From positions 1 to 29,362 of the forward strand of contig CAZIUF010000010.1 of assembly GCA_964542665.1 (NCBI GenBank): a stretch of DNA of 29,362 bases, read 5' to 3'. Positions within the stretch are counted from its first letter, which is position 1; every line of letters begins with the position of its first letter. A model generated the notes under the pieces. That model was not told the origin of the DNA. It did no database searches and saw only the letters and a program-made list of their open reading frames with translations. This DNA comes from JAGOLU01 sp964542665. GTDB taxonomy: Bacteria; Patescibacteriota; Microgenomatia; UBA1406; GWC2-37-13. Of the stretch, positions 7,206 to 15,269 are shown piece after piece. The position numbers and the translations under genes are program-made.

Positions 7206-7775
7206 CTATAAACCTGAAAATACTTGGGGAAACTTCATCTTGGCCAGTTGCCAAGATGCGATGGTGCCAGCATTCCATACCTTGCCAGTTACGATCGCAT
7301 CCTCAAACTCTGCAAAAGTAAACGACACCACCTCTATATCTTCGGTGACATCGAGCTTTTGTGATGAGTTAAACTCCACATCATAGGCTAGATAAATATG
7401 TAGTCTTTCAGTCCCTTTGGTCGGAAATGTTGCGAAGACGGCCAATTTTTGCAACTGCTTTGAGTCAATGTGGATACCTACCTCTTCTTCTAGCTCGTGA
7501 GCACCGCGTACAGCTATATCAGTATCTTCTGACTCAATACGTCCAGCTGGAAACTCGAGCACCACCTCATCGAGACCAGGTTTGTATTGATTTGCCAAAA
7601 TCACCTTTTTATCCCTAGTGATGGGAACGACCATGACCGCATCAGTGACGGTGGTCACCACAAAGTCATCGACGATATGACCATTGGGCAACTCATATGA
7701 TCGTCTTTCAAGCGGAAACCAAGTGCTGGGAGAAATATCCTTTTTTGAGAGCAATTTCCATTTTTTGGGAACCAT
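7206..7775 (-). CDS. NUDIX hydrolase, ADP-ribose pyrophosphatase-like
   Basis: 189 residues. The N-terminal half resembles the beta-domain of ADP-ribose pyrophosphatases (NudF/ADPRase), with YELPNGHIVDDFVV and VILANQYKPGLDEVVLEFPAGRIE. The Nudix box follows: GRIESEDTDIAV, then HELEEEVGI. The catalytic EExGI part is intact. The box is one residue longer than G-x5-E-x7-RE, and its Arg is replaced by His. The family hydrolyses nucleoside diphosphates linked to another moiety; ADP-ribose or a nucleotide sugar is the best guess. The gene lies 40 bases after the large FN3 gene on the same strand but has its own TATAAT box, so it is probably transcribed separately. No SD is seen. Confidence 0.85.
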   Translation of the reverse strand: MVPKKWKLLSKKDISPSTWFPLERRSYELPNGHIVDDFVVTTVTDAVMVVPITRDKKVILANQYKPGLDEVVLEFPAGRIESEDTDIAVRGAHELEEEVGIHIDSKQLQKLAVFATFPTKGTERLHIYLAYDVEFNSSQKLDVTEDIEVVSFTFAEFEDAIVTGKVWNAGTIASWQLAKMKFPQVFSGL

Positions 7776-7784
7776 AGGTAGAAG

Positions 7785-7790
7785 ATTATA
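7785..7790 (-). promoter_or_regulatory. -10 box of the NUDIX gene
   Basis: A perfect TATAAT on the minus strand, ending nine bases before the ATG at 7775. The -35 region is weak. The predicted leader is at most about two bases. Confidence 0.6.
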
Positions 7791-7815
7791 TATCTATGCA
7801 GAGTAATTTGTGTCA

Positions 7816-10800
7816 TCACCAACACACCCACAAGAAACATGTCTTGGTTGGCTGAGATTGTTGTTTTTGAGGTTCAATTGGTGATCCGTGCTTCGTAGGC
7901 GTACTGGTGACGGAGATTGTATCGAGCGTCTTCTCATCAGATACTCCCATGACAGTCTTTGGTGAGGGAGCTAGTATTTTCGTTGTGGTTGCGTTGAGTG
8001 TGGTTACTTCTTGAGTTGTTACTGGGGATTGATTCTTGACAGCATACTTGTATGAAGATATTGAGGAAACTGATCCTTGTGATCGAGTTGATATTTTCAT
8101 GATACTACTCCAGTCACCTGGCATACATCCTCCCTGTCCTCTTACTTTAACGTAGTAGGTAGTTCGTGGCTTCAATGCACGGATCATATAGTTCTGAACT
8201 CCTTCACGCTCAAGAGTCACTTCTGCTCCATGCTCCTCTGCTGAAGGCTTGGTTGAGTAACTTACATAGTAAGTATTCGTATTTGAGAGAGGAGTGAAGT
8301 ACATCTTTACAGAAGTACTTGTACTATCAGCTTGAAACAGATCTGGCGCATCACTTGGTTTCTCATCCGTGCAGAGAGGGGTAGTTGCGCTTGAGGTTGA
8401 CGATGAAGTACTCGAGGAAGTACCAGCTGATGTATTGCTACTCACTTGACCAAAAAGTCCAAAGACGGAGAAGTTGGTCGTAGTACAGGTGATAGTGTTG
8501 GCCACTGTATTTACTACACAGCTAGAGAGGGCTGACCAGTCGCTACCATTCCATCGATAAATAATGAGAGTGGACTCATTGATTCCTACGACGTCACTAT
8601 CCTGATAGGTAAAGGTGACTGTGATGGGTTGAGAAAACGAAGTCACCGCAGTGCCTATTCCGGTCAATGCCTTGAGATCAAATAGTGAGCTTCCTACACT
8701 GTTCACACCCGTTGGCTTTCCTGATACACCGAAAACCGATGACTGATCGAGTGACTTGATTTGATAAACCGCATCGCTTCCCGTTGCCCCGCTCGGGATA
8801 TTGAGTGAGATTGCAGCAGTACCTGTGGCGAGCGATGAGCTTCCGCCACTTACCGCTACGATACTCGAGGCATTCTGATCATAGATGGTTGCAGATCCTG
8901 CACATCCCGTAGTGGTAAATGTACGATCAGTATCTGTTCCGGTGTTTGACGAAGAGTCTGTTGAAATGACCCGGTAATGATAGGTAGTACATGCGACCAA
9001 GCTTGGTAGCGTCACACTGTGATTCAAAACGCGTGGTGAGGTGTCGATCACACTCGTTGAAGCACCATAACTCGAGGTGAGGCCGTACTCCACGCTACTT
9101 GAAGCAAGTTCGTTGGTGGTCCAGGTGATTGTTGAGGAGGTATTTGATGGAGATGATGAAACAGATGTAAATGTGGGAGCAAGTGTATCCGGGGTCGTCG
9201 CATTAGCCGATACTGTATTGCCTGCACCAGAGCTATTGACCGCGCTGACACGGAAATTGTATAGCGTACTACTTGATAATCCTGTCACAGTAGCTGATGT
9301 AGATGTGGAGGTGCCATCTGCAAAAGTACTCCATGTACTTGCGGCATTTATTTTATATTCAATCACATAATCAGTGATAGATGAACCACCATTACTCACG
9401 GGTGCTGTCCAAGATAGAGCGACTTGAGTGCCCGTAGGTGTGGCAGACAGACCAGTAGGTATTCCTGGGTAGTTCAGACCTAATACATTTTTGGTTATCG
9501 CAACCATGAGAGAAGAAACGGTTTTGAGTCCTGCGTACGTCCAATGGTTTGCTCCATCTGTACCAGTTGCGGTAGTGGTATCTACCACATACACATTCGG
9601 TTCAAGAGCTGCTACATCTGCCAGTGCAGTATTTATAGTTGGGTACCCAGAGAGAGCTGGCATGGACTGGAACTGAGTCATGATGATGATCGCTCCTGGC
9701 AAATCTGCTTTGATATTATCTATATACGTTGTCAGATTTGTTTTGAACGTATTGATATTGGTACCAGAAATCCCATCATTGATACCGATACTCATCCAAA
9801 CTACCCATTTTCTATTTGTAGGAATTTGAGTTTTAGCAGCAGCGGTTCTTTGTAAAAATTTAGTAAAGTACCCGCCAGCATAGCTCCACTCACTTACTTG
9901 TGATCCACCTTGGCCAGTTTTAACTAAATATACTTGTGGGTTGTCCGGGAAGGCATTTGCTTCTGTAGAATTTGCAAGTCCAAGTTCTAAACCATGACAA
10001 CAATCATAATACCCACCCAAACCTGCATGGTCTCGCAAGTTGTTTGTTCCAATATCTAGGTTTTCAAATAGGAAATTTCCAGAAGTTAGCTCTAAGATCT
10101 GCACCGCAGACCGAGGCGCTATTTCGCCCGCAGTCGCACTACTATTGAGTCCGATACCACCAGAATTACTTTCTCCGGTGATAACAAAACTCAAGTTGCT
10201 GATAGCATCTGGAGTAGCGCTAACAGTGGCAGATGCTGTGCCAGGGTTACCGTCATTAGAACCACTAACACGGAAGTCATATGCCGAAGTATTTGTAACC
10301 CCAGTAACGATAGCTTTTTTTGCTGTTGATGCTCCGTCATTGTAAGTAGTCCACGTCGTTGGTTCTGAAGAAAGTTTATATTCGATTATGTAGTCAGTGG
10401 GCGTGCCACCGGAGGATGGCGCATCCCAACCAAGCAAAACTTGTCGATTAAATCCAGTCGCCACTAGTCCAGTAACCTGCCCTGGAGCTTGCGGAAGAGC
10501 TGGAGTCGCTGAGTTTGATGCGCTTGAAGCAGCAGAAAGACCTTGAGAATTGGTAGCTTTGACTGTGAAAGTATACGCGACATCATTGGTCAAACCGGTC
10601 ACAGTGATTGGTGAACTGCCACCGCTTGCCGTGATTCCGCCAGGTGATGAAGTGACCGTATAACCAGTGATCGCATTGCCTCCATTAAAGCTTGGGGGAG
10701 TGAAAGTCACAACAGCAGAAGCATTTCCAGCGGTGGCAGTACCAATGGTTGGTGCGTCTGGAACAGTGTCTACAGGAGATAAGCCATATACAACAACATC

Positions 10801-12630
10801 ATCATACGTACTTGCTGCTGCTGAATTTTGCAAGAAAATTGGTTTATTGTTCACGACCGTAGCAGTGTTATGTGTACACATCAGTACTCCACCTTTGTAG
10901 ACTTCAAATCCTCCAGAAACAACCTTCATCTTGTAGACCGCGGCACCAGCGTCTGCATTGCCACAGCTTGTTGATGTGCTGGCTGTATCATCCCAAGCGA
11001 GTGCCAGTATCTGACTTCCTGCTGCGGTGATGTATAACAAATAAGCTTTTTTACCAGCACTGCTAAACTCGTAATCACCATAGCCGATCAATGGTGAAGA
11101 ACCAGCGGTCATGGAGGCAGAAATTTCTAAAGAAGTTGAGTCGAATACATCCTGTGAAATGAGAGCGTTTTGCGACCAAGGAGGACCATAGCTATCAGCT
11201 ATCGTTAACGTGCCGTTTTGTTGGATTTTTCCACTAGTACCTCCAGTACCGGTTGGATCATACTCATACCACTTGTCAGTATTGATTGTAGTTCCTGTAA
11301 AGCTGTCTGTTAATTGGTTTCCTAATGTACTGGGGACAACAGAATTAGAAGCAGAAGAAGCTGATGAAGTCCCGACAGAGTTAGTGGCGGTGACGGTAAA
11401 AGTATATGACACTCCATTGGTCAGGCCAGTCACTGTACGTGGTGAAGAGGCCCCCGAGGCAGTAAACCCACCTGGGGATGAGGTCACTGTGTAGCTCGTG
11501 ATAGATGCGCCTCCATTGTCGACAGGAGCAGTAAAGGTGATAGTAGCTTGAGTGTTGCCACCTTCAGCAGTCACGCTCGTTGGGGGATCTGGAGCAGTTG
11601 GTAAACCTGGTGTTTTGGTTGCAGTACCACTCGCGGTACCTGTGCCTATGGCATTCACCGCTTTGACTCTAAAATTGTAGCTAAGATCGTTGGTTAAACC
11701 GGTAACAGTTGCGGTCGTCGCAGTTGAAGTGCCATCAGCAAAAGTTGACCACGTGGTTGGTTCAGATGCTAGCTTATATTCGACAGTGTAATCGGTGAGA
11801 GCAGAGCCACCATCATCAGCGGGTGCTGTCCAGCTCAGGGCAATTTGAGTATTGCCTTTAGAAGCCCCGAGTGCTGTTGGTGCATCTGGTACAGTTGGAC
11901 CAGTCACTGCGATCCCCCATTTTACGGAAAGATAATTTTCGATTTGAGCACGTTGTGTATTTGTTAACGTAGTGCTGTACGCGATAACCTCAGCGATATC
12001 GCCATCCCAATACCGACCACCGCCATTAATCATGCCGATCGCAGAAGTTGTATTTGTGATACTAGAAGGCAGCTCAAAGGACCCAATCCAGAACTCATTC
12101 AAAGGCGAGAAATTATGACCACCAGATCCAGCGATTGATGTGCCGTTTCGATACGCCGTAGTGTAATTGTTTGTCGCTGATGCGATTTTATTGGTTGCAT
12201 CGACACCGTTCACTATATGACCATTGCTTGGAGAAGTTCCCGTAAAATCACCAACAATACCAGCATACGTACTGAAAGATGTGCTGTCATATTTTGCAAC
12301 CACAAACACTGTTCGGTAAACTACCGAACTGTTGATGTTTAAATAATCATCTCCCCCATCGAATCTCATGATAGAGCGACCATTTTGTACACTAGATACG
12401 AGAGATGGTCGAACTCCATCAGTCGCAGTCCCGTTTTTACCGTTGCCACTTTTATCATTGACTTGAGTGATGATCCCGGAGGACTCTGTGATAGTTGCGG
12501 CATCAGATCCATCTAACCACAATGACATATTTGATATAGTAAGCGGAGTTTCTACCCCTGGCGTTGCATTGGCAGTCGAGCTCACTGTGCTTGTCCCAAT
12601 TGTGTTAACTGCACTAACTCTAAAGTTATA
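7816..12630 (-). CDS. Giant secreted multidomain protein (LamG-like, FN3, SGNH hydrolase), C-terminal part; 5' end lost at assembly break
   Basis: About 1,604 residues. The frame is open with FN3 homology up to 12630 (YNFRVSAVNTIG), so the GTG at 12585 is not a true start. Order, numbered from 12585: LamG/concanavalin-like domain (about 20-230); two FN3; a 190-residue domain opening TGTTINTDKW (about 425-620); two FN3; an SGNH/sialate-acetylesterase-like domain (about 795-1040). The last has FVITGESNSGG, KTGQGGS, GINDG and DGANHWTYAG, giving a plausible Ser-Asp-His site. Two FN3, an all-beta domain, an S/T-rich linker and a last FN3-like domain follow. The protein ends in KTCFLWVCW with no LPxTG or membrane helix. 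A cell-surface carbohydrate-ester-acting role is inferred. It probably continues the 12898-14071 reading frame. Confidence 0.85.
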   Translation of the reverse strand, partial: YNFRVSAVNTIGTSTVSSTANATPGVETPLTISNMSLWLDGSDAATITESSGIITQVNDKSGNGKNGTATDGVRPSLVSSVQNGRSIMRFDGGDDYLNINSSVVYRTVFVVAKYDSTSFSTYAGIVGDFTGTSPSNGHIVNGVDATNKIASATNNYTTAYRNGTSIAGSGGHNFSPLNEFWIGSFELPSSITNTTSAIGMINGGGRYWDGDIAEVIAYSTTLTNTQRAQIENYLSVKWGIAVTGPTVPDAPTALGASKGNTQIALSWTAPADDGGSALTDYTVEYKLASEPTTWSTFADGTSTATTATVTGLTNDLSYNFRVKAVNAIGTGTASGTATKTPGLPTAPDPPTSVTAEGGNTQATITFTAPVDNGGASITSYTVTSSPGGFTASGASSPRTVTGLTNGVSYTFTVTATNSVGTSSASSASNSVVPSTLGNQLTDSFTGTTINTDKWYEYDPTGTGGTSGKIQQNGTLTIADSYGPPWSQNALISQDVFDSTSLEISASMTAGSSPLIGYGDYEFSSAGKKAYLLYITAAGSQILALAWDDTASTSTSCGNADAGAAVYKMKVVSGGFEVYKGGVLMCTHNTATVVNNKPIFLQNSAAASTYDDVVVYGLSPVDTVPDAPTIGTATAGNASAVVTFTPPSFNGGNAITGYTVTSSPGGITASGGSSPITVTGLTNDVAYTFTVKATNSQGLSAASSASNSATPALPQAPGQVTGLVATGFNRQVLLGWDAPSSGGTPTDYIIEYKLSSEPTTWTTYNDGASTAKKAIVTGVTNTSAYDFRVSGSNDGNPGTASATVSATPDAISNLSFVITGESNSGGIGLNSSATAGEIAPRSAVQILELTSGNFLFENLDIGTNNLRDHAGLGGYYDCCHGLELGLANSTEANAFPDNPQVYLVKTGQGGSQVSEWSYAGGYFTKFLQRTAAAKTQIPTNRKWVVWMSIGINDGISGTNINTFKTNLTTYIDNIKADLPGAIIIMTQFQSMPALSGYPTINTALADVAALEPNVYVVDTTTATGTDGANHWTYAGLKTVSSLMVAITKNVLGLNYPGIPTGLSATPTGTQVALSWTAPVSNGGSSITDYVIEYKINAASTWSTFADGTSTSTSATVTGLSSSTLYNFRVSAVNSSGAGNTVSANATTPDTLAPTFTSVSSSPSNTSSTITWTTNELASSSVEYGLTSSYGASTSVIDTSPRVLNHSVTLPSLVACTTYHYRVISTDSSSNTGTDTDRTFTTTGCAGSATIYDQNASSIVAVSGGSSSLATGTAAISLNIPSGATGSDAVYQIKSLDQSSVFGVSGKPTGVNSVGSSLFDLKALTGIGTAVTSFSQPITVTFTYQDSDVVGINESTLIIYRWNGSDWSALSSCVVNTVANTITCTTTNFSVFGLFGQVSSNTSAGTSSSTSSSTSSATTPLCTDEKPSDAPDLFQADSTSTSVKMYFTPLSNTNTYYVSYSTKPSAEEHGAEVTLEREGVQNYMIRALKPRTTYYVKVRGQGGCMPGDWSSIMKISTRSQGSVSSISSYKYAVKNQSPVTTQEVTTLNATTTKILAPSPKTVMGVSDEKTLDTISVTSTPTKHGSPIEPQKQQSQPTKTCFLWVCW

Positions 12631-12887
12631 GACTAAATATAATCTTGTTTTTTAGCTAAAAACAATTGATTGTCAAATTCTTCATGGATAAAACCATAAC
12701 AAGGGGATATTTATGAAATTGAAAATTTATTGCATTTTGTCTTTAATGATTGCAACTCCAAGTTTCGCCCTCATGGGTGGCGTCAGCGGTGGCGGCGGCA
12801 ACGTCATTAACCCAACACCTCCAGATGAAATAAATCAAGATTTACATGAGACAACGGAACATGTTGAACACTTAATACACTCTTCAC
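12631..12887. other. Unrelated sequence interrupting the FN3 gene (chimeric join or insertion)
   Basis: FN3-coding similarity stops abruptly at 12630 on the left and resumes at 12898 on the right. Only about 11 codons of FN3 should lie between. The 257 bases in between are AT-rich, not FN3-like on either strand, and hold the start of a plus-strand gene with an SD, unlike the neighbours. They adjoin the N-run. A wrong join at a repeat is the simplest reading; a real insertion is possible. Confidence 0.75.
12713..12887 (+). CDS. N-terminal fragment of an unrecognised secreted protein, cut by the gap
   Basis: 58 codons are open into the N-run. Residues 1-20 form a classic signal peptide (MKLKIYCILSLMIATPSFA) with a likely signal peptidase I cut after SFA. 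The mature part starts glycine-rich (LMGGVSGGGGNVINP) and continues with an acidic, His-containing segment. The ATG has a good SD (AAGGGG, about six bases upstream), which is unusual in this window. I do not recognise the family. The style looks like a Gram-negative periplasmic protein, suggesting that the piece comes from another genome or another part of the chromosome. The residues after the Ns are FN3 antisense and not part of it. Confidence 0.5.
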
Positions 12888-12897
12888 NNNNNNNNNN
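12888..12897. other. Run of 10 Ns (scaffold gap)
   Basis: Ten consecutive undetermined bases, a typical scaffolder placeholder of arbitrary length. It lies within the FN3 gene, where near-identical FN3 repeats could mislead assembly. Confidence 0.98.
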
Positions 12898-13390
12898 CAG
12901 AAGTGCTTGTTGAAGTGCCATCGACAAACGTAGTCCATGTAGTTGGCTCAGAATTTAATTTGTACTCTACCAAATAGTCTGTGATAGCACTACCACCATT
13001 GCTCACTGGTGCTGTCCAAGAAAGAGATACCTGATTGTTGCCAGACACCCCTGAAAGTCCTGTTGGTGAGCCAGGTGCAGTTGGTGCGGCAGGAGTGGCT
13101 GTTGCGGTCCCACTTGCAATACTTGTCCCTATGGCATTGATCGCACTAACACGAAAGTTATACGAAGAGCCATTGCTTAGACTGGTTACAGTAGTTGAAG
13201 TTGATGTTGATGTGCCATCAGCAAATGTTGTCCATGTCGTTGGCTCGGAAGCAGGCTTGTATTCAACCAAGTAATCCGTGATTGCAGATCCCCCATTGCT
13301 CACTGGAGCTGTCCACGATAATCCCATTTGAGAGCTTGCTGGTGAAGCGGTCAATCCAGTCGGTGCACCTGGAACTGTTGGTCCCGCGGC
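12898..13390 (-). repeat. Tandem FN3-coding repeats next to the gap
   Basis: Two FN3 units about 290 bases apart are nearly identical in DNA, for example the segments around 12980-13030 and 13275-13325 that code NGGSAITDYLVEYK. Similar units recur at about 9240-9430, 11640-11850 and 10260-10440. Such repeats are a likely cause of the neighbouring assembly break. Confidence 0.7.
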
Positions 13391-14071
13391 ATTACCTGTC
13401 ACCAATACATCATCAAAAGTGCTAGCAGCAGCTGAAGATTGCAAAAATATTTTCTTATCATCGATAGTTAAGCCTGTACTTAGAGTACATTGCAATACGT
13501 CATTTTTGTATACCTCAAAACCACTTGCTCCACTTGCAAGAAGCTTCATCCGATAAGTTGCTCCATCAGAAAAAGTACCGCAAGAAGCATTGCCAGTTAA
13601 GCTACCATTGTCCCAAGTCAAAGCGAGGACAGAGTTGCCCACTTGGGCATCTATAATAAATGCTTTGGTCCCTGCACTCTGAAAATTATGATCGCCATAA
13701 CCCAAAAGTTGGTCTGAGTTATTGGTCATAACTGCAGAAATTTCTAATGCAGTCGAATCAAAAGTATCAAAAGAAGTCAGCGCATTAGTCCCCCATATTG
13801 ACCCAGCAAATCCTTCAGCGGTACTTGCCGTTCCGTTTTGAGTAATATTCCCCATAGTACCGCCGGCACCGGCAGTATCTACTTCGGTCCATTTGGCTGT
13901 GTTTATCGTAGTCCCGGTAAAATCATCTGATAAGAGTGTTGCGGCTGATACTGGAGCTGCAATCCAGTGAAATAATGAGCAGAAAATAAAAAGAAAAAGA
14001 ATCAGTCTATAGCCATAAAATGATGGCTTAAATCTAGCATTTTTTTCCTTATGATTCAATTTTGTATACAC
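12898..14071 (-). CDS. Giant secreted FN3 protein, N-terminal part; 3' end lost at the gap
   Basis: 391 codons from a GTG at 14071 to the gap. A hydrophobic signal (about 21-43, LILFLFIFCSLFHWIAAPVSA) precedes a domain of about 190 residues starting DDFTGTTINTAKW. This domain is clearly homologous to the TGTTINTDKW domain in the downstream part; both share LALTWDN/LALAWDD and SSAAAST-DDV blocks. One complete FN3 domain and part of a second follow, with the repeated motif TDYLVEYK-SEPTTWTTF-DGTSTST. The last residues join in register with YNFRVSAVN at 12630 if about 11 residues are missing, so both parts are probably one gene of about 2,000 residues. The only starts before the signal are GTG 14071 or TTG 14059; the ATG near 14040 is out of frame. 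Confidence 0.8.
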
Positions 14072-14173
14072 ACAATAAAACTAACAGTTTTTGAGTTCGA
14101 AATCAAGCTCAAATGATGAATATTTAAGATACAAATTTATATGAGCAAACAAACATATCCATAGGCCTCGCTC

Positions 14174-14183
14174 GTGGTACACT
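14174..14183 (+). promoter_or_regulatory. Extended -10 promoter of the DUF1059-like gene
   Basis: TACACT at 14178-14183 is preceded by TG-G (14175-14177), an extended -10. No good -35 is seen. Transcription would start near 14190, at or just before the ATG of a 7-codon ORF. Confidence 0.5.
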
Positions 14184-14190
14184 TTTTCTC

Positions 14191-14214
14191 ATGAAAGGAG
14201 GAATAAAACTATGA
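14191..14214 (+). CDS. Possible 7-codon leader ORF (MKGGIKL) overlapping the SD
   Basis: ATG AAA GGA GGA ATA AAA CTA TGA starts seven bases after the -10 box. It spans the only strong Shine-Dalgarno in this part of the window and ends in an ATGA overlap with the next gene. Translation of a leaderless mRNA from here would run through the SD and stop on the next ATG. It could be a coupling peptide, or simply a chance reading of a short 5' leader. Confidence 0.3.
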   Translation: MKGGIKL

Positions 14215-14447
14215 AAACAATGACCTGTCGACAAATGGGTGGTAACTGTGACTTTGCAGTACATGGCTCAACAGCAGATGAGCTGATGGGCAATGGTGCA
14301 AAACACGTACAGGAAATGGCATCCAAGGGTGATGCTGAGCACATCAAGATCCAGGCTATGATGGATGCGATGCAAAAAGATCCAGCAGCTGGCCAAGCGT
14401 GGTACAAAAAATTTACCGCAGATTTTGCAGCACTTCCTGAGAGCTAA
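14211..14447 (+). CDS. Small DUF1059-like protein
   Basis: 78 residues, soluble. The N-terminus MKTMTCRQMGGNCDFAVHG, with two cysteines and CDF, and the following TADELMGNGAKHVQEMA match the DUF1059 pattern (short C-x-x-hG-x-x-CDF proteins with a helical second half). Their function is unknown. The C-terminal 30 residues (MQKDPAAGQAWYKKFTADF) are not typical of the family and may be an extension. The start is fixed by a strong SD (AAAGGAGG, about nine bases upstream). The gene is a single transcription unit with its own extended -10 and a strong terminator immediately after. Confidence 0.7.
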   Translation: MKTMTCRQMGGNCDFAVHGSTADELMGNGAKHVQEMASKGDAEHIKIQAMMDAMQKDPAAGQAWYKKFTADFAALPES

Positions 14448-14471
14448 CTAGCTTTTTGAAGTACTGGTTTA

Positions 14472-14500
14472 GGTCCTCCACATGGAGGGCCTATTTTTTT
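14472..14500 (+). terminator. Rho-independent terminator of the DUF1059-like gene
   Basis: An 8-bp stem, GGTCCTCC pairing with GGAGGGCC (one G-T pair), with the loop ACAT is followed by TA and seven Ts. It lies 25 bases after the stop and reaches the last bases of the convergent DUF1295 gene. Confidence 0.9.
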
Positions 14501-15269
14501 ACCCACGTCGGGGAGGGAGCGGGATAAACACACTTGTTCGCTTGCTATACTCTGTGAACTCAGGTTTCTCAGCCATTTTTTTCTCGAGCATGGGGATGCC
14601 CGAGACTTTCAGTATGAGTATTGTGATGGTAAGCGGTCCGATGATGCTCAGCCATCCACCCGGGACTGAGAGGGCAATGATCCAGATCCCCCACCACTGG
14701 GTAACTTCACCAAAATAGTTCGGATGTCTCGTATATTGCCACAAGCCACTCTGAATCAGTTTCCCTTTATTTGCAGGATTTTTGATAAATCGTGCAAGTT
14801 GGGCATCGCCAATGGATTCAAATAGAAAACCAATGATCCACACCGCACAACCTGCCAAATCAAAAAGTCCAAGTGACCCTCCCCTACTATGGTTGATAAA
14901 GAGTACTGGCATCACCACAAGATAAAGCAATACTCCCTGCAGCATATATATTTGGAAAAACGAGCGAACAAAAAATGAACTCCCCCACTCCTTCCGCCAC
15001 GCCGCATATCGGTAGTCTTCAGGCTTTCCCCGATTGCGTGAGTAGATATGCCAAGCAAGACGTGTGCCCCAGACAGTAACCAACACCCCCACCAGGATAC
15101 CTCTCAAGCTCATGCTTTCAGAAATGGCAAACGATACCCAGGCCAAGAGCACAAATCCGAGTCCCCAGGCGATGTCTGCAATATCATTTCTTTTTTTTAG
15201 TATCGATATGACAAACCATATGGTCATATATACAAGCACTACGAATTCAAGTATGTAGTAATAGTTCAT
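14499..15269 (-). CDS. DUF1295 membrane protein (steroid 5-alpha-reductase/ICMT-like fold)
   Basis: 256 residues with about six membrane segments. DUF1295 hallmarks are present: DIAWGLGFV near the start, WGTRLAWHIYSRNRGKPEDYRY in the middle, and the C-terminal signature LIQSGLWQYTRHPNYFGE with the conserved Tyr-Thr-Arg-His-Pro-Asn-Tyr. The related families are NADPH-dependent steroid reductases and isoprenylcysteine methyltransferases; bacterial DUF1295 proteins are thought to act on lipids, but the substrate is unknown. The ATG overlaps the stop of the DUF2177 gene by four bases (ATGA), so the two are translationally coupled. It is the last gene of the operon starting at 16894. The 3' end touches the opposing terminator. 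Confidence 0.9.
   Translation of the reverse strand: MNYYYILEFVVLVYMTIWFVISILKKRNDIADIAWGLGFVLLAWVSFAISESMSLRGILVGVLVTVWGTRLAWHIYSRNRGKPEDYRYAAWRKEWGSSFFVRSFFQIYMLQGVLLYLVVMPVLFINHSRGGSLGLFDLAGCAVWIIGFLFESIGDAQLARFIKNPANKGKLIQSGLWQYTRHPNYFGEVTQWWGIWIIALSVPGGWLSIIGPLTITILILKVSGIPMLEKKMAEKPEFTEYSKRTSVFIPLPPRRG

Noticed and set aside
12898..12913. Continuation of the 12713 plus-strand ORF through the Ns
   Set aside because: After the gap the frame is just the antisense of FN3 coding sequence and ends within 16 bases.
9200..13400. Regularly spaced DNA repeats as a CRISPR array
   Set aside because: The repeats are about 290 bases apart, in frame, and encode FN3 domains.
7900..14000. Many plus-strand and alternate-frame ORFs inside the FN3 gene
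   Set aside because: They are shadows of a low-complexity Thr/Ser/Ala-rich coding strand. None has protein features of its own.
14072..14173. Small RNA or tRNA in the gap before the DUF1059-like gene
   Set aside because: Only a weak TTTGAG/CTCAAA inverted pair is present, with no tRNA arms or conserved T-loop.
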